Origin: Desulfuromonadaceae bacterium
Lineage (GTDB): Bacteria; Desulfobacterota; Desulfuromonadia; Desulfuromonadales; Geopsychrobacteraceae
NCBI GenBank assembly: GCA_013138655.1
Contig: WTCI01000037.1
Location: 1 to 5,347, forward strand
Length of the DNA: 5,347 nt
Reading direction: 5' to 3'
Part shown: in pieces, positions 1 through 5,347 of the stretch
Layout of the letters: every line of letters starts with the position of its first letter
How positions within the stretch are numbered: position 1 is the first letter of the stretch
Program-made: the position numbers and the translations under genes
Notes under the pieces: model-generated
Seen by the model: the letters and a program-made list of their open reading frames with translations, nothing else
What the model was told of the DNA's origin: nothing
Databases searched by the model: none

Positions 1-303
1 AAAACCGAATTGCGTCAGCGGCGGATTAATTTACTACACGCTCTGGAACAGGTCAAAATCGCCGAGGAGTTTGAAAGGCTTGCTGAAATATCTCTCAATC
101 AGGAACAGCGTCGCCTGGATGAAGGGCTCTCTGACACTTTTCGACTGCTTTCTTTTCAGGACAAGATGGTCAACGCCAAGATCGGCCGGGTTGATGCTTT
201 GGTGCAATACTACGGGAGCATTGCGCAAATGAATTTTTATCGTGGGATCATCCTGGAACAACATCAGATTTATCTAGAAAACGGCAAAGGAGTTAGCCCG
301 TGA
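1..303 (+). CDS. TolC-family outer membrane efflux protein, C-terminal fragment
   Basis: This is the last 100 codons of an outer-membrane factor that would form the exit duct of the RND pump encoded downstream. The frame is open from base 1, so the true start lies upstream of the window. The protein is almost entirely helical. The stretch around EFERLAEISLNQEQRRLDEG, then LSDTFRLLSFQDKMVNAKIGRVDALVQYY, has the heptad-like pattern and the R-x-x-x-G-x-x-[ST] turn typical of the last coiled-coil hairpin of TolC/OEP proteins. The end (Y-x-x-S/G-I-A-Q-M-N-F-Y-R) matches the usual final helix and strand that close the barrel. Its TGA at 301-303 overlaps the GTG start of the adaptor gene, indicating translational coupling. 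Family assignment is firm from helix pattern and operon position; substrate is unknown. Confidence 0.85.
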   Translation, partial: KTELRQRRINLLHALEQVKIAEEFERLAEISLNQEQRRLDEGLSDTFRLLSFQDKMVNAKIGRVDALVQYYGSIAQMNFYRGIILEQHQIYLENGKGVSP

Positions 304-1370
304 AGCACTTTAATTCAAGCCGGTGGCAATTCGTCCTGATTCTGCTCCTACTGACAGTAGCCTTGACTGCTTGTGGTAACACCGATGAAAAAGCGACTGC
401 AGCGATTGAAAAACCGGAAAAAGTTGTCCCGGTAACAATCGAGCAGGTTACTGCTATCGACCTGCGTGACATTTTTATTCTGCCGGCGAGCCTGGAAGCC
501 TGGGAAGACCTGACCCTGGCGGCAGAAATTGCCGGTCCGGTCCGCAAGATTCATTTTCAGGAAGGAGCGAGGGTCAAGACCTGGGATGTTTTATTGGAAA
601 TCGATCCGGAAACTCTGCAGACGAATCTGGCCATGCAGGAAGAGAATTATCAGGTTTCCAGCCGCAAGCTAAAACGTTATCGGCAGCTTGAAGCGGAAGG
701 GTTGGTCAGCCAGCAGGAGCTGGATGAGTTGCAAAACAGTCAGACTGCGGCAGCTACGGCACTACGTGTCACCAGATTGCAACTTGCCAAATGTTTCCCA
801 AAAGCGCCGGTCAGTGGGATTGTCGATCGGCATTTTGTCGACCGAGGTGAATATGTCGATCTGGGCAAGCCGCTGCTTCGACTGGTGCAGGTTGATAAGC
901 TGAAAGTTATTGTCAATGTGCCGGAGAAGGATATCCAGTTTCTGCAAATTGGACAACGGGTTGAAATTATCCCGGCGAATATTCATGGGGATTTGCCGGA
1001 AGAAAGGATCGGCACAATAGCATATCTTGCTTTTTCCGCGGACGAATCGACCCGCACGTATCGAGCAAAAATCACGATCGACAACTCCGCCGGTCAATTA
1101 CGTCCGGGGATGATTGTGCGCGCCCGCTTTCTCCGCCGACATTTGACTCAAGTCATTACTGCTCCCCTTTATGCTGTTCTTGATCGTGACGGGGAAAAGC
1201 TGGTTTACGTTGAAGAACAGGGTGTCGCCCACCAGTTGCCGGTAGAAACCGGTCTCTCTGTCGGCCGGCGCATTGTGATTAAATCAGGGTTGTCTGCGGG
1301 TCAGGCACTGATTGTCAAGGGGCAGCAATTATTGATTGAAGGCGCCAGGGTTCAGGTGGAGGAGAAATAA
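300..1370 (+). CDS. RND efflux periplasmic adaptor (HlyD/AcrA-type membrane fusion lipoprotein)
   Basis: This 356-residue adaptor would link the inner-membrane RND pump to the outer-membrane channel. I chose the GTG at 300 because AAAGGAG (286-292) sits 7 bases upstream and because it places a proper lipoprotein signal at the N-terminus: positive residues, a hydrophobic run at about 11-22, and the lipobox LTAC with acylated Cys25. The order is standard for the family: first lipoyl half-motif at about 62-105 (L-x-A-E-I-A-G-x-V, then EGARV), an alpha-helical hairpin at about 106-165, second lipoyl half at about 167-195 (KAPVSGIVDRHFVDRGEYV), beta-barrel at about 200-280 (including LRPGM), and a membrane-proximal domain to the end (TGL..G..IVIKSGL..G). 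Length is usual for a compact adaptor. The residue after the lipobox Cys is Gly, but membrane-sorting rules for this position are not reliable outside enterics. Substrate is not predictable. Confidence 0.93.
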   Translation: MKHFNSSRWQFVLILLLLTVALTACGNTDEKATAAIEKPEKVVPVTIEQVTAIDLRDIFILPASLEAWEDLTLAAEIAGPVRKIHFQEGARVKTWDVLLEIDPETLQTNLAMQEENYQVSSRKLKRYRQLEAEGLVSQQELDELQNSQTAAATALRVTRLQLAKCFPKAPVSGIVDRHFVDRGEYVDLGKPLLRLVQVDKLKVIVNVPEKDIQFLQIGQRVEIIPANIHGDLPEERIGTIAYLAFSADESTRTYRAKITIDNSAGQLRPGMIVRARFLRRHLTQVITAPLYAVLDRDGEKLVYVEEQGVAHQLPVETGLSVGRRIVIKSGLSAGQALIVKGQQLLIEGARVQVEEK

Positions 1371-1372
1371 AA

Positions 1373-4300
1373 ATGCTGATCTCCAACGCCGCCATTGACC
1401 GCCGCAGCACAGTCTTTGCGCTCATGCTGATTATATTGATCGTCGGCATCTACAGCTATATCGTTCTGCCGCGTGAATCTACTCCCGACATCACCATCCC
1501 GGTGGTCCTGGTCGTGACTCCCTATGAAGGGGTCACTTCCGGCGACATCGAAAATTTGATTACCCACCCGATTGAACGCAAGCTCAAAGGGCTCAAGGAT
1601 GTCGAGGAAATCAGGTCGGTCAGTGCCGAAGGTTCCTCGATGATTACCATAGAATTTGTCCCTGATGTCGATATCGACAATGCTCTGCAATGGGTTCGGG
1701 ATAAGGTTGATCAGGCCAAAGGTGATCTGCCGAAGGATCTCGAAGACGATCCTTCGATTCTGGAAATTAATTTATCAGAGTTTCCGATCCTGATGGTTGC
1801 GATTTCCGGTCAAACTGATGAAACCGTACTGAAAAAAATCGGTGAAGAAATAGAAGATCGGATTGAACAGATCAGCGGTGTGCTTGATGTGGTCATTACT
1901 GGGGGCAGGGAACGGGAGATTCTTGTTGAGTTTGATCCTGATCGTCTTTATGCCTACCGGATATCCTTGAGCGAGGTGGTTCGCGCTATTCAGCGGGAGA
2001 ATGTCAATATTCCCGGCGGGAGTATCGATATCGGGCAGGGGAAATATCTCCTGCGTATCCCTGGTGAATTTACCGACCCGGCTGAAATTGACAACCTGGT
2101 ACTGACTGAACGTGATGGGCGCGTTGTTTACTTTAAGGATGTCGCGAAAATTGTTGATTCCTATGAGGATCGCACCAGTCGCGCTCGTATGAACGGCAAG
2201 CAAAGCGTTTCTCTGGCGATAAAGAAACGCACTGGCGCCAACATTATTGAAGTTGCTGACCGGGTTTTTGCGCTCCTTAAATTTGCTGAAGCAGAACTTC
2301 CTCCCGGTATTGAGCTGTCGGTGACCATGAACCAGTCAAAAGATATCCGGCGCATGGTCTCTGAACTTGAAAACAATATCATCACCGGCTTGATACTGGT
2401 GGTGGTCGTACTGTTTATGTTCCTCGGTTTTCGTAACTCTTTTTTCGTTGCCCTGGCAATTCCGTTTTCGATGCTGCTTTCTTTTGCCGTCCTGCAATTA
2501 TTGGGGATCACCCTGAATATGGTTGTCCTGTTCAGCTTGATGCTGGCCTTGGGGATGCTGGTCGACAACGCTATCGTGATTGTCGAAAACATTTATCGCC
2601 ACATGCAGGAGGGGAAGACGGCGGTAGAGGCGGCAAAAACAGCAGCCTCCGAGGTTGGCTGGCCAGTCATCAGTTCAACGGTAACAACGCTCTGTGCCTT
2701 TTTCCCGATGACCTTCTGGCCGGGAATCATGGGTGAATTCATGAAGTACCTGCCGTTGACATTGATCATTACCCTTACCGCTTCCCTTTTTGTCGCTTTG
2801 GTGATTAACCCGACACTCTGCGGTCATTTCATGTCACTGAGCAAAAAGGCTAAGTTGAAAGAAAGAAAACCGACGCAAATTATTCATTTCTACAGCCAAA
2901 TTTTGCAGTTTGCGTTAAAACGTCGCTTGCTGGTTGTCCTCTCTTCCTTTGTGCTTTTAGCCGGAATAATCGCCGCTTATGCCATCCTCGGGCATGGTGT
3001 TGAGCTGTTTCCCGATATTGAACCGAACCGGGCTTTTATCGAAATCAAAGCCCCGGAAGGAACCAATCTCGCAGCGAGTGATGAACTGGCTCAGCACGTT
3101 GAAAGTTTCGTGACCCGAGAGCATGATATCCGTTTCATGATTTCAGAGGTTGGCACATCAAGCAGTGACCAGGGGGGCGGGAGTAGTGTGCAATCAAATC
3201 TTAGTCGCATTACCCTCGATTTCCTCGAACGGGAAGATCGGCAGGATGATGCCCGCGATGTTCTCGATCGCCTGCGCACAGCTGTTGGTCCACTTGCAGG
3301 GGCCGAATTCAAGGTGGAAAAACAGGAAGAAGGCCCACCGACCGGGCCGCCGGTCAATATCGAAATCAGCGGTGAAAAGATTCAGGTTCTTGATCGTCTG
3401 GTGACAGCAGCGAAGCAGTTGATCAAAGATGTTCCCGGACTCGTCGATCTTAAGGATGATTTCTCTAAAGCAAAACCGGAAATTCGCATCGATGTTGATC
3501 GCGAAAAAGCCAGTTTATTAAAACTTTCGACCGCGGAAATTTCAGAAATGGTCAAAGCTGCGATCAGTGGCACCAAGTTGGGCGTTTATCGAGAAGGAGA
3601 AGATGAATACGACATCATCGCGCGAATGCCGGAGTCGCGGCGGACTTCAGTCGCAGATATAGGAAATCTCCTGATACCCGCGATCGATGGTTCCCCTGTG
3701 CCTCTTTCAACAGTGGCCGAAATAAGTTTAGCTGCCGGTTTCGGTTCGATCCGCCACATTGATCAAAAACGTGTTGTAACGATCTCTGCGGAAACTTTTG
3801 GCCGCAACAGCAATGAAGTCTTACAGGAGGTTCAACAGCGCTTGTCCACCCTCGACTTGCCTCCCGGTTACCTGATCCATTACTCAGGTGAGCAGGAAGA
3901 GCAACAGAAGGCATCCATTTTTTTATCCAAGGCTTTTATCGCGGCCATCCTGTTAATCATGTTGGTTTTGATCACCCAGTTCAACTCGCTTTTGCAGACA
4001 TTGATTGTAATGACCTCGGTTATTCTGTCACTCACCGGTGTGTTTCTCGGCTTGATGATCACCGTAACGCCTTTTGGGATCATCATGACCGGAATAGGTG
4101 TTATTTCTCTCGCCGGTGTCGTGGTGAACAATGCCATCGTGTTGATCGATTACATCAATCAACTGGTGCGAGAAGGGATGGAACTTAACGCTGCCTTGAT
4201 TCGTGCCGGTACCGTCCGTTTCCGTCCGGTCATGCTGACTGCGGTAACGACGATTCTCGGCTTGTTACCGATGGCCATCGGGGTCAGTTTCGATTTCAAA

Positions 4301-4471
4301 ACATTCACTTGGGAAATCGGCGGGGAATCAGCAGACTGGTGGGGCCCGATGGCGGTTGCCGTGATTTTCGGACTGGCATTCGCAACCCTGTTGACCCTGG
4401 TGGTCGTGCCGGTCCTCTATTCACTGGCGGAATCAGCGCGTGGAAAGTTCTGGAGGGTCAAGGAGGGGTAA
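1373..4471 (+). CDS. RND efflux transporter permease (AcrB/HAE-type inner membrane pump)
   Basis: This complete 1032-residue pump is the normal length for the AcrB-like family and would export substrates by proton antiport as a trimer in the inner membrane. The ATG at 1373 has GGAGGAG (1358-1364) 8 bases upstream and lies 2 bases after the adaptor stop. TM1 is at about 12-31 and is followed by LPRESTPDI and the porter domain. TM2-TM6 span about 336-483, TM7 about 517-539, a second periplasmic domain contains GPPTGPPVNIEISG (about 654-667), and TM8-TM12 span about 851-1016. TM4 carries LVDNAIVIVEN with D398 and N399. TM10 carries VVVNNAIVLIDYINQ with N919 where AcrB has K940. These positions differ from the AcrB Asp-Asp/Lys relay but fit a widespread RND subgroup. 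Multidrug versus other substrate cannot be decided. No terminator is visible between this gene and the tRNA gene. Confidence 0.96.
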   Translation: MLISNAAIDRRSTVFALMLIILIVGIYSYIVLPRESTPDITIPVVLVVTPYEGVTSGDIENLITHPIERKLKGLKDVEEIRSVSAEGSSMITIEFVPDVDIDNALQWVRDKVDQAKGDLPKDLEDDPSILEINLSEFPILMVAISGQTDETVLKKIGEEIEDRIEQISGVLDVVITGGREREILVEFDPDRLYAYRISLSEVVRAIQRENVNIPGGSIDIGQGKYLLRIPGEFTDPAEIDNLVLTERDGRVVYFKDVAKIVDSYEDRTSRARMNGKQSVSLAIKKRTGANIIEVADRVFALLKFAEAELPPGIELSVTMNQSKDIRRMVSELENNIITGLILVVVVLFMFLGFRNSFFVALAIPFSMLLSFAVLQLLGITLNMVVLFSLMLALGMLVDNAIVIVENIYRHMQEGKTAVEAAKTAASEVGWPVISSTVTTLCAFFPMTFWPGIMGEFMKYLPLTLIITLTASLFVALVINPTLCGHFMSLSKKAKLKERKPTQIIHFYSQILQFALKRRLLVVLSSFVLLAGIIAAYAILGHGVELFPDIEPNRAFIEIKAPEGTNLAASDELAQHVESFVTREHDIRFMISEVGTSSSDQGGGSSVQSNLSRITLDFLEREDRQDDARDVLDRLRTAVGPLAGAEFKVEKQEEGPPTGPPVNIEISGEKIQVLDRLVTAAKQLIKDVPGLVDLKDDFSKAKPEIRIDVDREKASLLKLSTAEISEMVKAAISGTKLGVYREGEDEYDIIARMPESRRTSVADIGNLLIPAIDGSPVPLSTVAEISLAAGFGSIRHIDQKRVVTISAETFGRNSNEVLQEVQQRLSTLDLPPGYLIHYSGEQEEQQKASIFLSKAFIAAILLIMLVLITQFNSLLQTLIVMTSVILSLTGVFLGLMITVTPFGIIMTGIGVISLAGVVVNNAIVLIDYINQLVREGMELNAALIRAGTVRFRPVMLTAVTTILGLLPMAIGVSFDFKTFTWEIGGESADWWGPMAVAVIFGLAFATLLTLVVVPVLYSLAESARGKFWRVKEG

Positions 4472-4478
4472 TTTTTTC

Positions 4479-4508
4479 TTGACGACACTAGTTAGTTTTT
4501 GCTAGAAA
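4479..4508 (+). promoter_or_regulatory. Sigma-70-type promoter of the tRNA-Gln gene
   Basis: TTGACG (4479-4484) and TAGAAA (4503-4508) are separated by 18 bases, and TGC directly before the -10 gives an extended -10 (TGn). Transcription would begin near 4515, leaving a leader of about 9 bases before the tRNA. It begins 7 bases after the RND stop codon, so the tRNA need not depend on the pump operon. The -10 is imperfect because it lacks the final T. The same extended -10 region recurs upstream of the riboswitch at 5150-5166. Confidence 0.6.
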
Positions 4509-4523
4509 ACCGTGCACGAATAA

Positions 4524-4598
4524 TGGGGCGTCGCCAAGCGGTAAGGCACCGGATTTTGATTCCGGCATTCCCAGGTTCGATCCCTGGCGCCCCAACCA
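4524..4598 (+). tRNA. tRNA-Gln (anticodon UUG)
   Basis: A full cloverleaf can be folded by eye. The acceptor stem is TGGGGCG (4524-4530) paired with CGCCCCA (4588-4594), all seven pairs being Watson-Crick. The D stem is GCC/GGC (4533-4535, 4545-4547). The anticodon stem CCGGA/TCCGG (4549-4553, 4561-4565) encloses the loop TTTTGAT, with anticodon TTG at 4556-4558. The T stem CCAGG/CCTGG (4571-4575, 4583-4587) encloses TTCGATC. The discriminator is A4595 and CCA is encoded at 4596-4598. The anticodon reads CAA (and by wobble CAG) codons for glutamine. Confidence 0.97.
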
Positions 4599-4603
4599 CA
4601 TGA

Positions 4604-4622
4604 AACAGCAGCCTCGGCTGTT
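4604..4622 (+). other. Small hairpin in the tRNA 3' trailer
   Basis: AACAGC (4604-4609) pairs with GCTGTT (4617-4622) around a 7-base loop, 5 bases after the tRNA CCA. It has no U tract, so it is not a terminator by itself. It may help end-processing of the precursor or be incidental. Part of its loop side, CCTCGG (4612-4617), could alternatively pair with CCGAGG (4641-4646). Confidence 0.3.
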
Positions 4623-4655
4623 CAGAGAATGAACGTTATCCCGAGGGGTGACGGC

Positions 4656-4689
4656 AAAAAAGGATGAAGCTTCCGCTTCATCCTTTTTT
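4656..4689 (+). terminator. Intrinsic terminator after tRNA-Gln, probably bidirectional
   Basis: GGATGAAGC (4662-4670) and GCTTCATCC (4675-4683) form a perfect 9-bp stem with a TTCC loop, followed by six T (4684-4689). Six A (4656-4661) precede the stem, so the structure would also terminate transcription arriving on the minus strand. It ends the tRNA transcript and any readthrough from the pump operon. The antitoxin remnant begins only about 10 bases after the T tract. Confidence 0.93.
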
Positions 4690-4698
4690 GTTTGCCAA

Positions 4699-4954
4699 GT
4701 TTTACGCGAGTTGTGCCTGGAGCCATTAGGGGTATCCGTAACCGCTGCAGCACAATCTCTCGGGGTCTCCAGGAAAACTCTTTCCGAGATTTTTAACGGT
4801 AAATCAGGAATCCGTCCTGAAATGGCTGTTCGGCTATTCAATTGCATTTGACACTACACCAGAAAGCTGGTTGACCCAGCAGATGCATTATGATCTGTGG
4901 CGTGCTGAGCAAAAACGTCAATCACTGCCTGTCGAACGCATAGAAGCGGCCTGA
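4699..4954 (+). pseudogene. higA: HigA-family antitoxin remnant (XRE-type HTH), N-truncated and frameshifted
   Basis: Frame one (4699-4836) reads [20 protein letters not shown], then [18 protein letters not shown] and RPEMAVRL. This is the HTH core of HigA-type antidotes, including the hallmark L-E-P-L-G, R-K-T-[IL]-S-E-I and N-G-K-x-G-I-x-P-E-M-A. It then hits TGA at 4849. In the next frame (from about 4841) the family's expected C-terminus continues: [20 protein letters not shown], ending at TGA 4952-4954. Removing one T at 4837/4838 joins both parts as R-L-S-I-A-F-D, so a single-base insertion is the simplest cause. The usual start and N-terminal residues (typically ending H-P-G-E before V/I-L-R-E) are missing: the tRNA terminator abuts instead. 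The higB toxin gene, normally directly upstream, is absent. A GTG at 4648 would read through the terminator and lacks a spaced ribosome site, so I do not accept it. Two independent lesions favour a dead gene over a sequencing error. Confidence 0.85.
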
Positions 4955-5138
4955 GTTTCATTTGGGCTGGAAGTGTGTTGTTTTGAGGGGATTGTTGGAC
5001 GGCCGCCTTTTCCCCCTTATCGGCAGTTGAAAGCAATGTGAAGCAACATCTAGGACAGATGAGCCAGACTGCAACCCAAAACACCAGCTACCCGTATCTT
5101 AAAAACACAGACAATGTTAAAAAATACCTGCAAAGGGA
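4955..5138. other. Intergenic stretch without a recognisable gene
   Basis: Between the antitoxin remnant and the next promoter I find no RNA gene, terminator or convincing coding region. There is no copy of the tRNA-Gln 3' end here that would mark an attachment site. Only one short ORF (5059-5142, listed separately) has a start and a nearby purine-rich site. The sequence is probably decayed. Confidence 0.5.
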
Positions 5139-5142
5139 TTGA
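5059..5142 (+). CDS. Doubtful 27-codon ORF, possibly the 5' stump of a lost gene
   Basis: An ATG with AGGA (5052-5055) only 3 bases upstream opens a frame of 27 codons ending in TGA at 5140-5142. The peptide contains SYPYLKNTDNVKKYLQ, then RD and stop. This faintly resembles the opening of DUF5343-type proteins (Y-P-Y, then a short segment ending K-K-F-L), from memory only. The stop overlaps the -35 of the next promoter. The ribosome-site spacing is too short to be convincing. It may be a truncated relic or chance. Confidence 0.18.
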   Translation: MSQTATQNTSYPYLKNTDNVKKYLQRD

Positions 5143-5166
5143 CCTCTCATTAGTTTCTGATAGAAG
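5139..5166 (+). promoter_or_regulatory. Sigma-70-type promoter of the riboswitch leader
   Basis: TTGACC (5139-5144) and TAGAAG (5161-5166) are 16 bases apart, and TGA before the -10 gives the extended -10 TGn motif. Transcription would begin near 5173, about 20 bases before the aptamer. The -10 is weak at its last base, and AT-rich alternatives (TAAAAT at 5167, TATTAT at 5176) exist without a matching -35. Support comes from 14/17 identity of 5150-5166 to the tRNA promoter region 4492-4508. Confidence 0.55.
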
Positions 5167-5194
5167 TAAAATAGATATTATAGCAATACCGATA

Positions 5195-5280
5195 ATCCCG
5201 ATAAAGCCAGCCCTTCTGTGAGGGGGGGGACGGAAAGCGGCGGGTCTTTGTGTACAAAGATGGCCGAGCTGCCGAAGGAT
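5195..5280 (+). promoter_or_regulatory. GEMM-I-like riboswitch aptamer (cyclic di-GMP or cyclic GMP-AMP class)
   Basis: The order of conserved blocks matches the GEMM-I family. There is an A-rich 5' strand GATAAAGCCAGCCC (5200-5213), a hairpin (CCCT 5211-5214 with AGGG 5221-5224), and the core GGGACGGAAAGC (5227-5238). Then comes CGGGTCTTTG (5241-5250), a TGTA loop, CAAAGA (5255-5260), and finally GGCCGAGCTGCCGAA (5262-5276). TCTTTG/CAAAGA is a perfect stem and CGG 5241-5243 can pair with CCG 5264-5266, as in the family's second arm. ATCC (5195-5198) and GGAT (5277-5280) can close the basal helix. In the usual consensus the core reads GACGCAAAGCC and the 3' strand GCCGGGxTGCCGAA, so this copy deviates at a few bases. 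The ligand cannot be settled by eye. It would control a gene beyond the window. Homologues in Geobacter-type bacteria often sit before cytochrome, pilus and signalling genes (general knowledge). Confidence 0.75.
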
Positions 5281-5311
5281 ATTCATCCTTATGGTGTGCT
5301 CGGCCTTTTTT
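5262..5311 (+). terminator. Intrinsic terminator forming the riboswitch expression platform
   Basis: GGCCGAGC (5262-5269) pairs perfectly with GCTCGGCC (5298-5305). An inner stem AAGGAT/ATCCTT (5275-5280, 5285-5290) is capped by ATTC, and six T follow (5306-5311). The whole 5' arm lies inside the 3' part of the aptamer, and the inner arm GGAT also serves as the aptamer's basal strand. The two folds are therefore mutually exclusive, which predicts that ligand binding prevents termination. Confidence 0.88.
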
Positions 5312-5328
5312 GTGAACAGAAGGCCGAG
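5299..5328. other. Alternative hairpin: second partner for the terminator 3' arm
   Basis: CTCGGCC (5299-5305), the terminator 3' arm, is also complementary to a further GGCCGAG copy at 5322-5328, with a 16-base loop. On the plus strand this could form after the polymerase has passed the terminator. On the minus strand the loop contains the A run, so it would not make a normal terminator there. Function is uncertain. Confidence 0.3.
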
Positions 5329-5347
5329 TCCGACCGAACATCTGAAG

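Noticed and set aside
1352..4137. Several minus-strand ORFs of 64-143 codons under the RND gene
   Set aside because: All are shadows of a complete, well-supported transporter on the plus strand.
4460..4468. Strong Shine-Dalgarno-like AAGGAGGGG at the end of the RND gene
   Set aside because: No start codon follows at a usable distance; the bases simply encode the last residues before the stop.
4671..4700. An H-P pair in a shifted frame just upstream of VLREL, possibly the lost HigA N-terminus
   Set aside because: It is encoded by the terminator's 3' arm and T run, and the residues after it do not match the family.
4488..4847. Minus-strand ORF of 119 codons across the tRNA gene
   Set aside because: It is antisense to tRNA-Gln and the antitoxin remnant. 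The peptide around RQGSNLGMPESKSGALPLGD is the well-known spurious translation of a reversed tRNA-Gln gene.
4648..4851. Intact 67-codon HTH gene starting at GTG 4648
   Set aside because: Its first 14 codons are the strong tRNA terminator, there is no spaced ribosome site, and it stops before the family's C-terminus, which continues in another frame.
4854..5286. Minus-strand ORFs of 76 and 78 codons over the intergenic and riboswitch region
   Set aside because: They show no recognisable family, oppose the promoter and terminator signals, and one crosses the aptamer and its promoter.
5312..5347. GTG-initiated frame open to the window end
   Set aside because: Only 12 codons are visible, no ribosome site precedes it, and it begins directly after the terminator T run.
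4599..5347. A repeat of the tRNA-Gln 3' end that would mark an integrated element
   Set aside because: I looked for the T-arm and acceptor sequence downstream and found no copy in this window.

Overview
The window looks like a chromosomal piece of a Gram-negative bacterium. It most resembles the Desulfuromonadales/Geobacter side of the former Deltaproteobacteria. That guess rests on the style of the RND proteins, the moderate GC content, and a GEMM-I-like (cyclic-dinucleotide) riboswitch of the kind common in that group. No species can be named from the sequence alone.

Positions 1-4471 hold the end of a tightly packed plus-strand operon for a tripartite RND efflux pump. It contains the C-terminal end of a TolC-type outer-membrane channel (cut by the window edge), a lipoprotein periplasmic adaptor whose GTG start overlaps the preceding stop, and a complete 1032-residue inner-membrane RND transporter starting 2 bases after the adaptor stop. 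Together they would form a proton-driven pump spanning both membranes. The substrate cannot be read from sequence. The operon promoter and any regulator lie outside the window.

Positions 4479-4689 are a self-contained tRNA unit: a promoter with an extended -10, a complete tRNA-Gln(UUG) with encoded CCA, and a strong, nearly symmetrical intrinsic terminator.

Positions 4690-5142 are decayed sequence. A HigA-type antitoxin gene has lost its start and N-terminus and carries a one-base frameshift, with no HigB toxin beside it. After it comes a gene-poor stretch with one doubtful 27-codon ORF. This looks like the eroded edge of an accessory segment beside a tRNA gene.

Positions 5139-5347 are the 5' leader of a gene that lies beyond the window. 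The leader has a promoter sharing 14 of 17 bases with the tRNA promoter around the -10, then a GEMM-I-like aptamer, then an intrinsic terminator whose 5' arm is part of the aptamer. The overlap predicts a transcriptional ON switch: ligand binding would hold the terminator's 5' arm and permit readthrough. This leader is the most interesting element in the window and is not covered by any real ORF.
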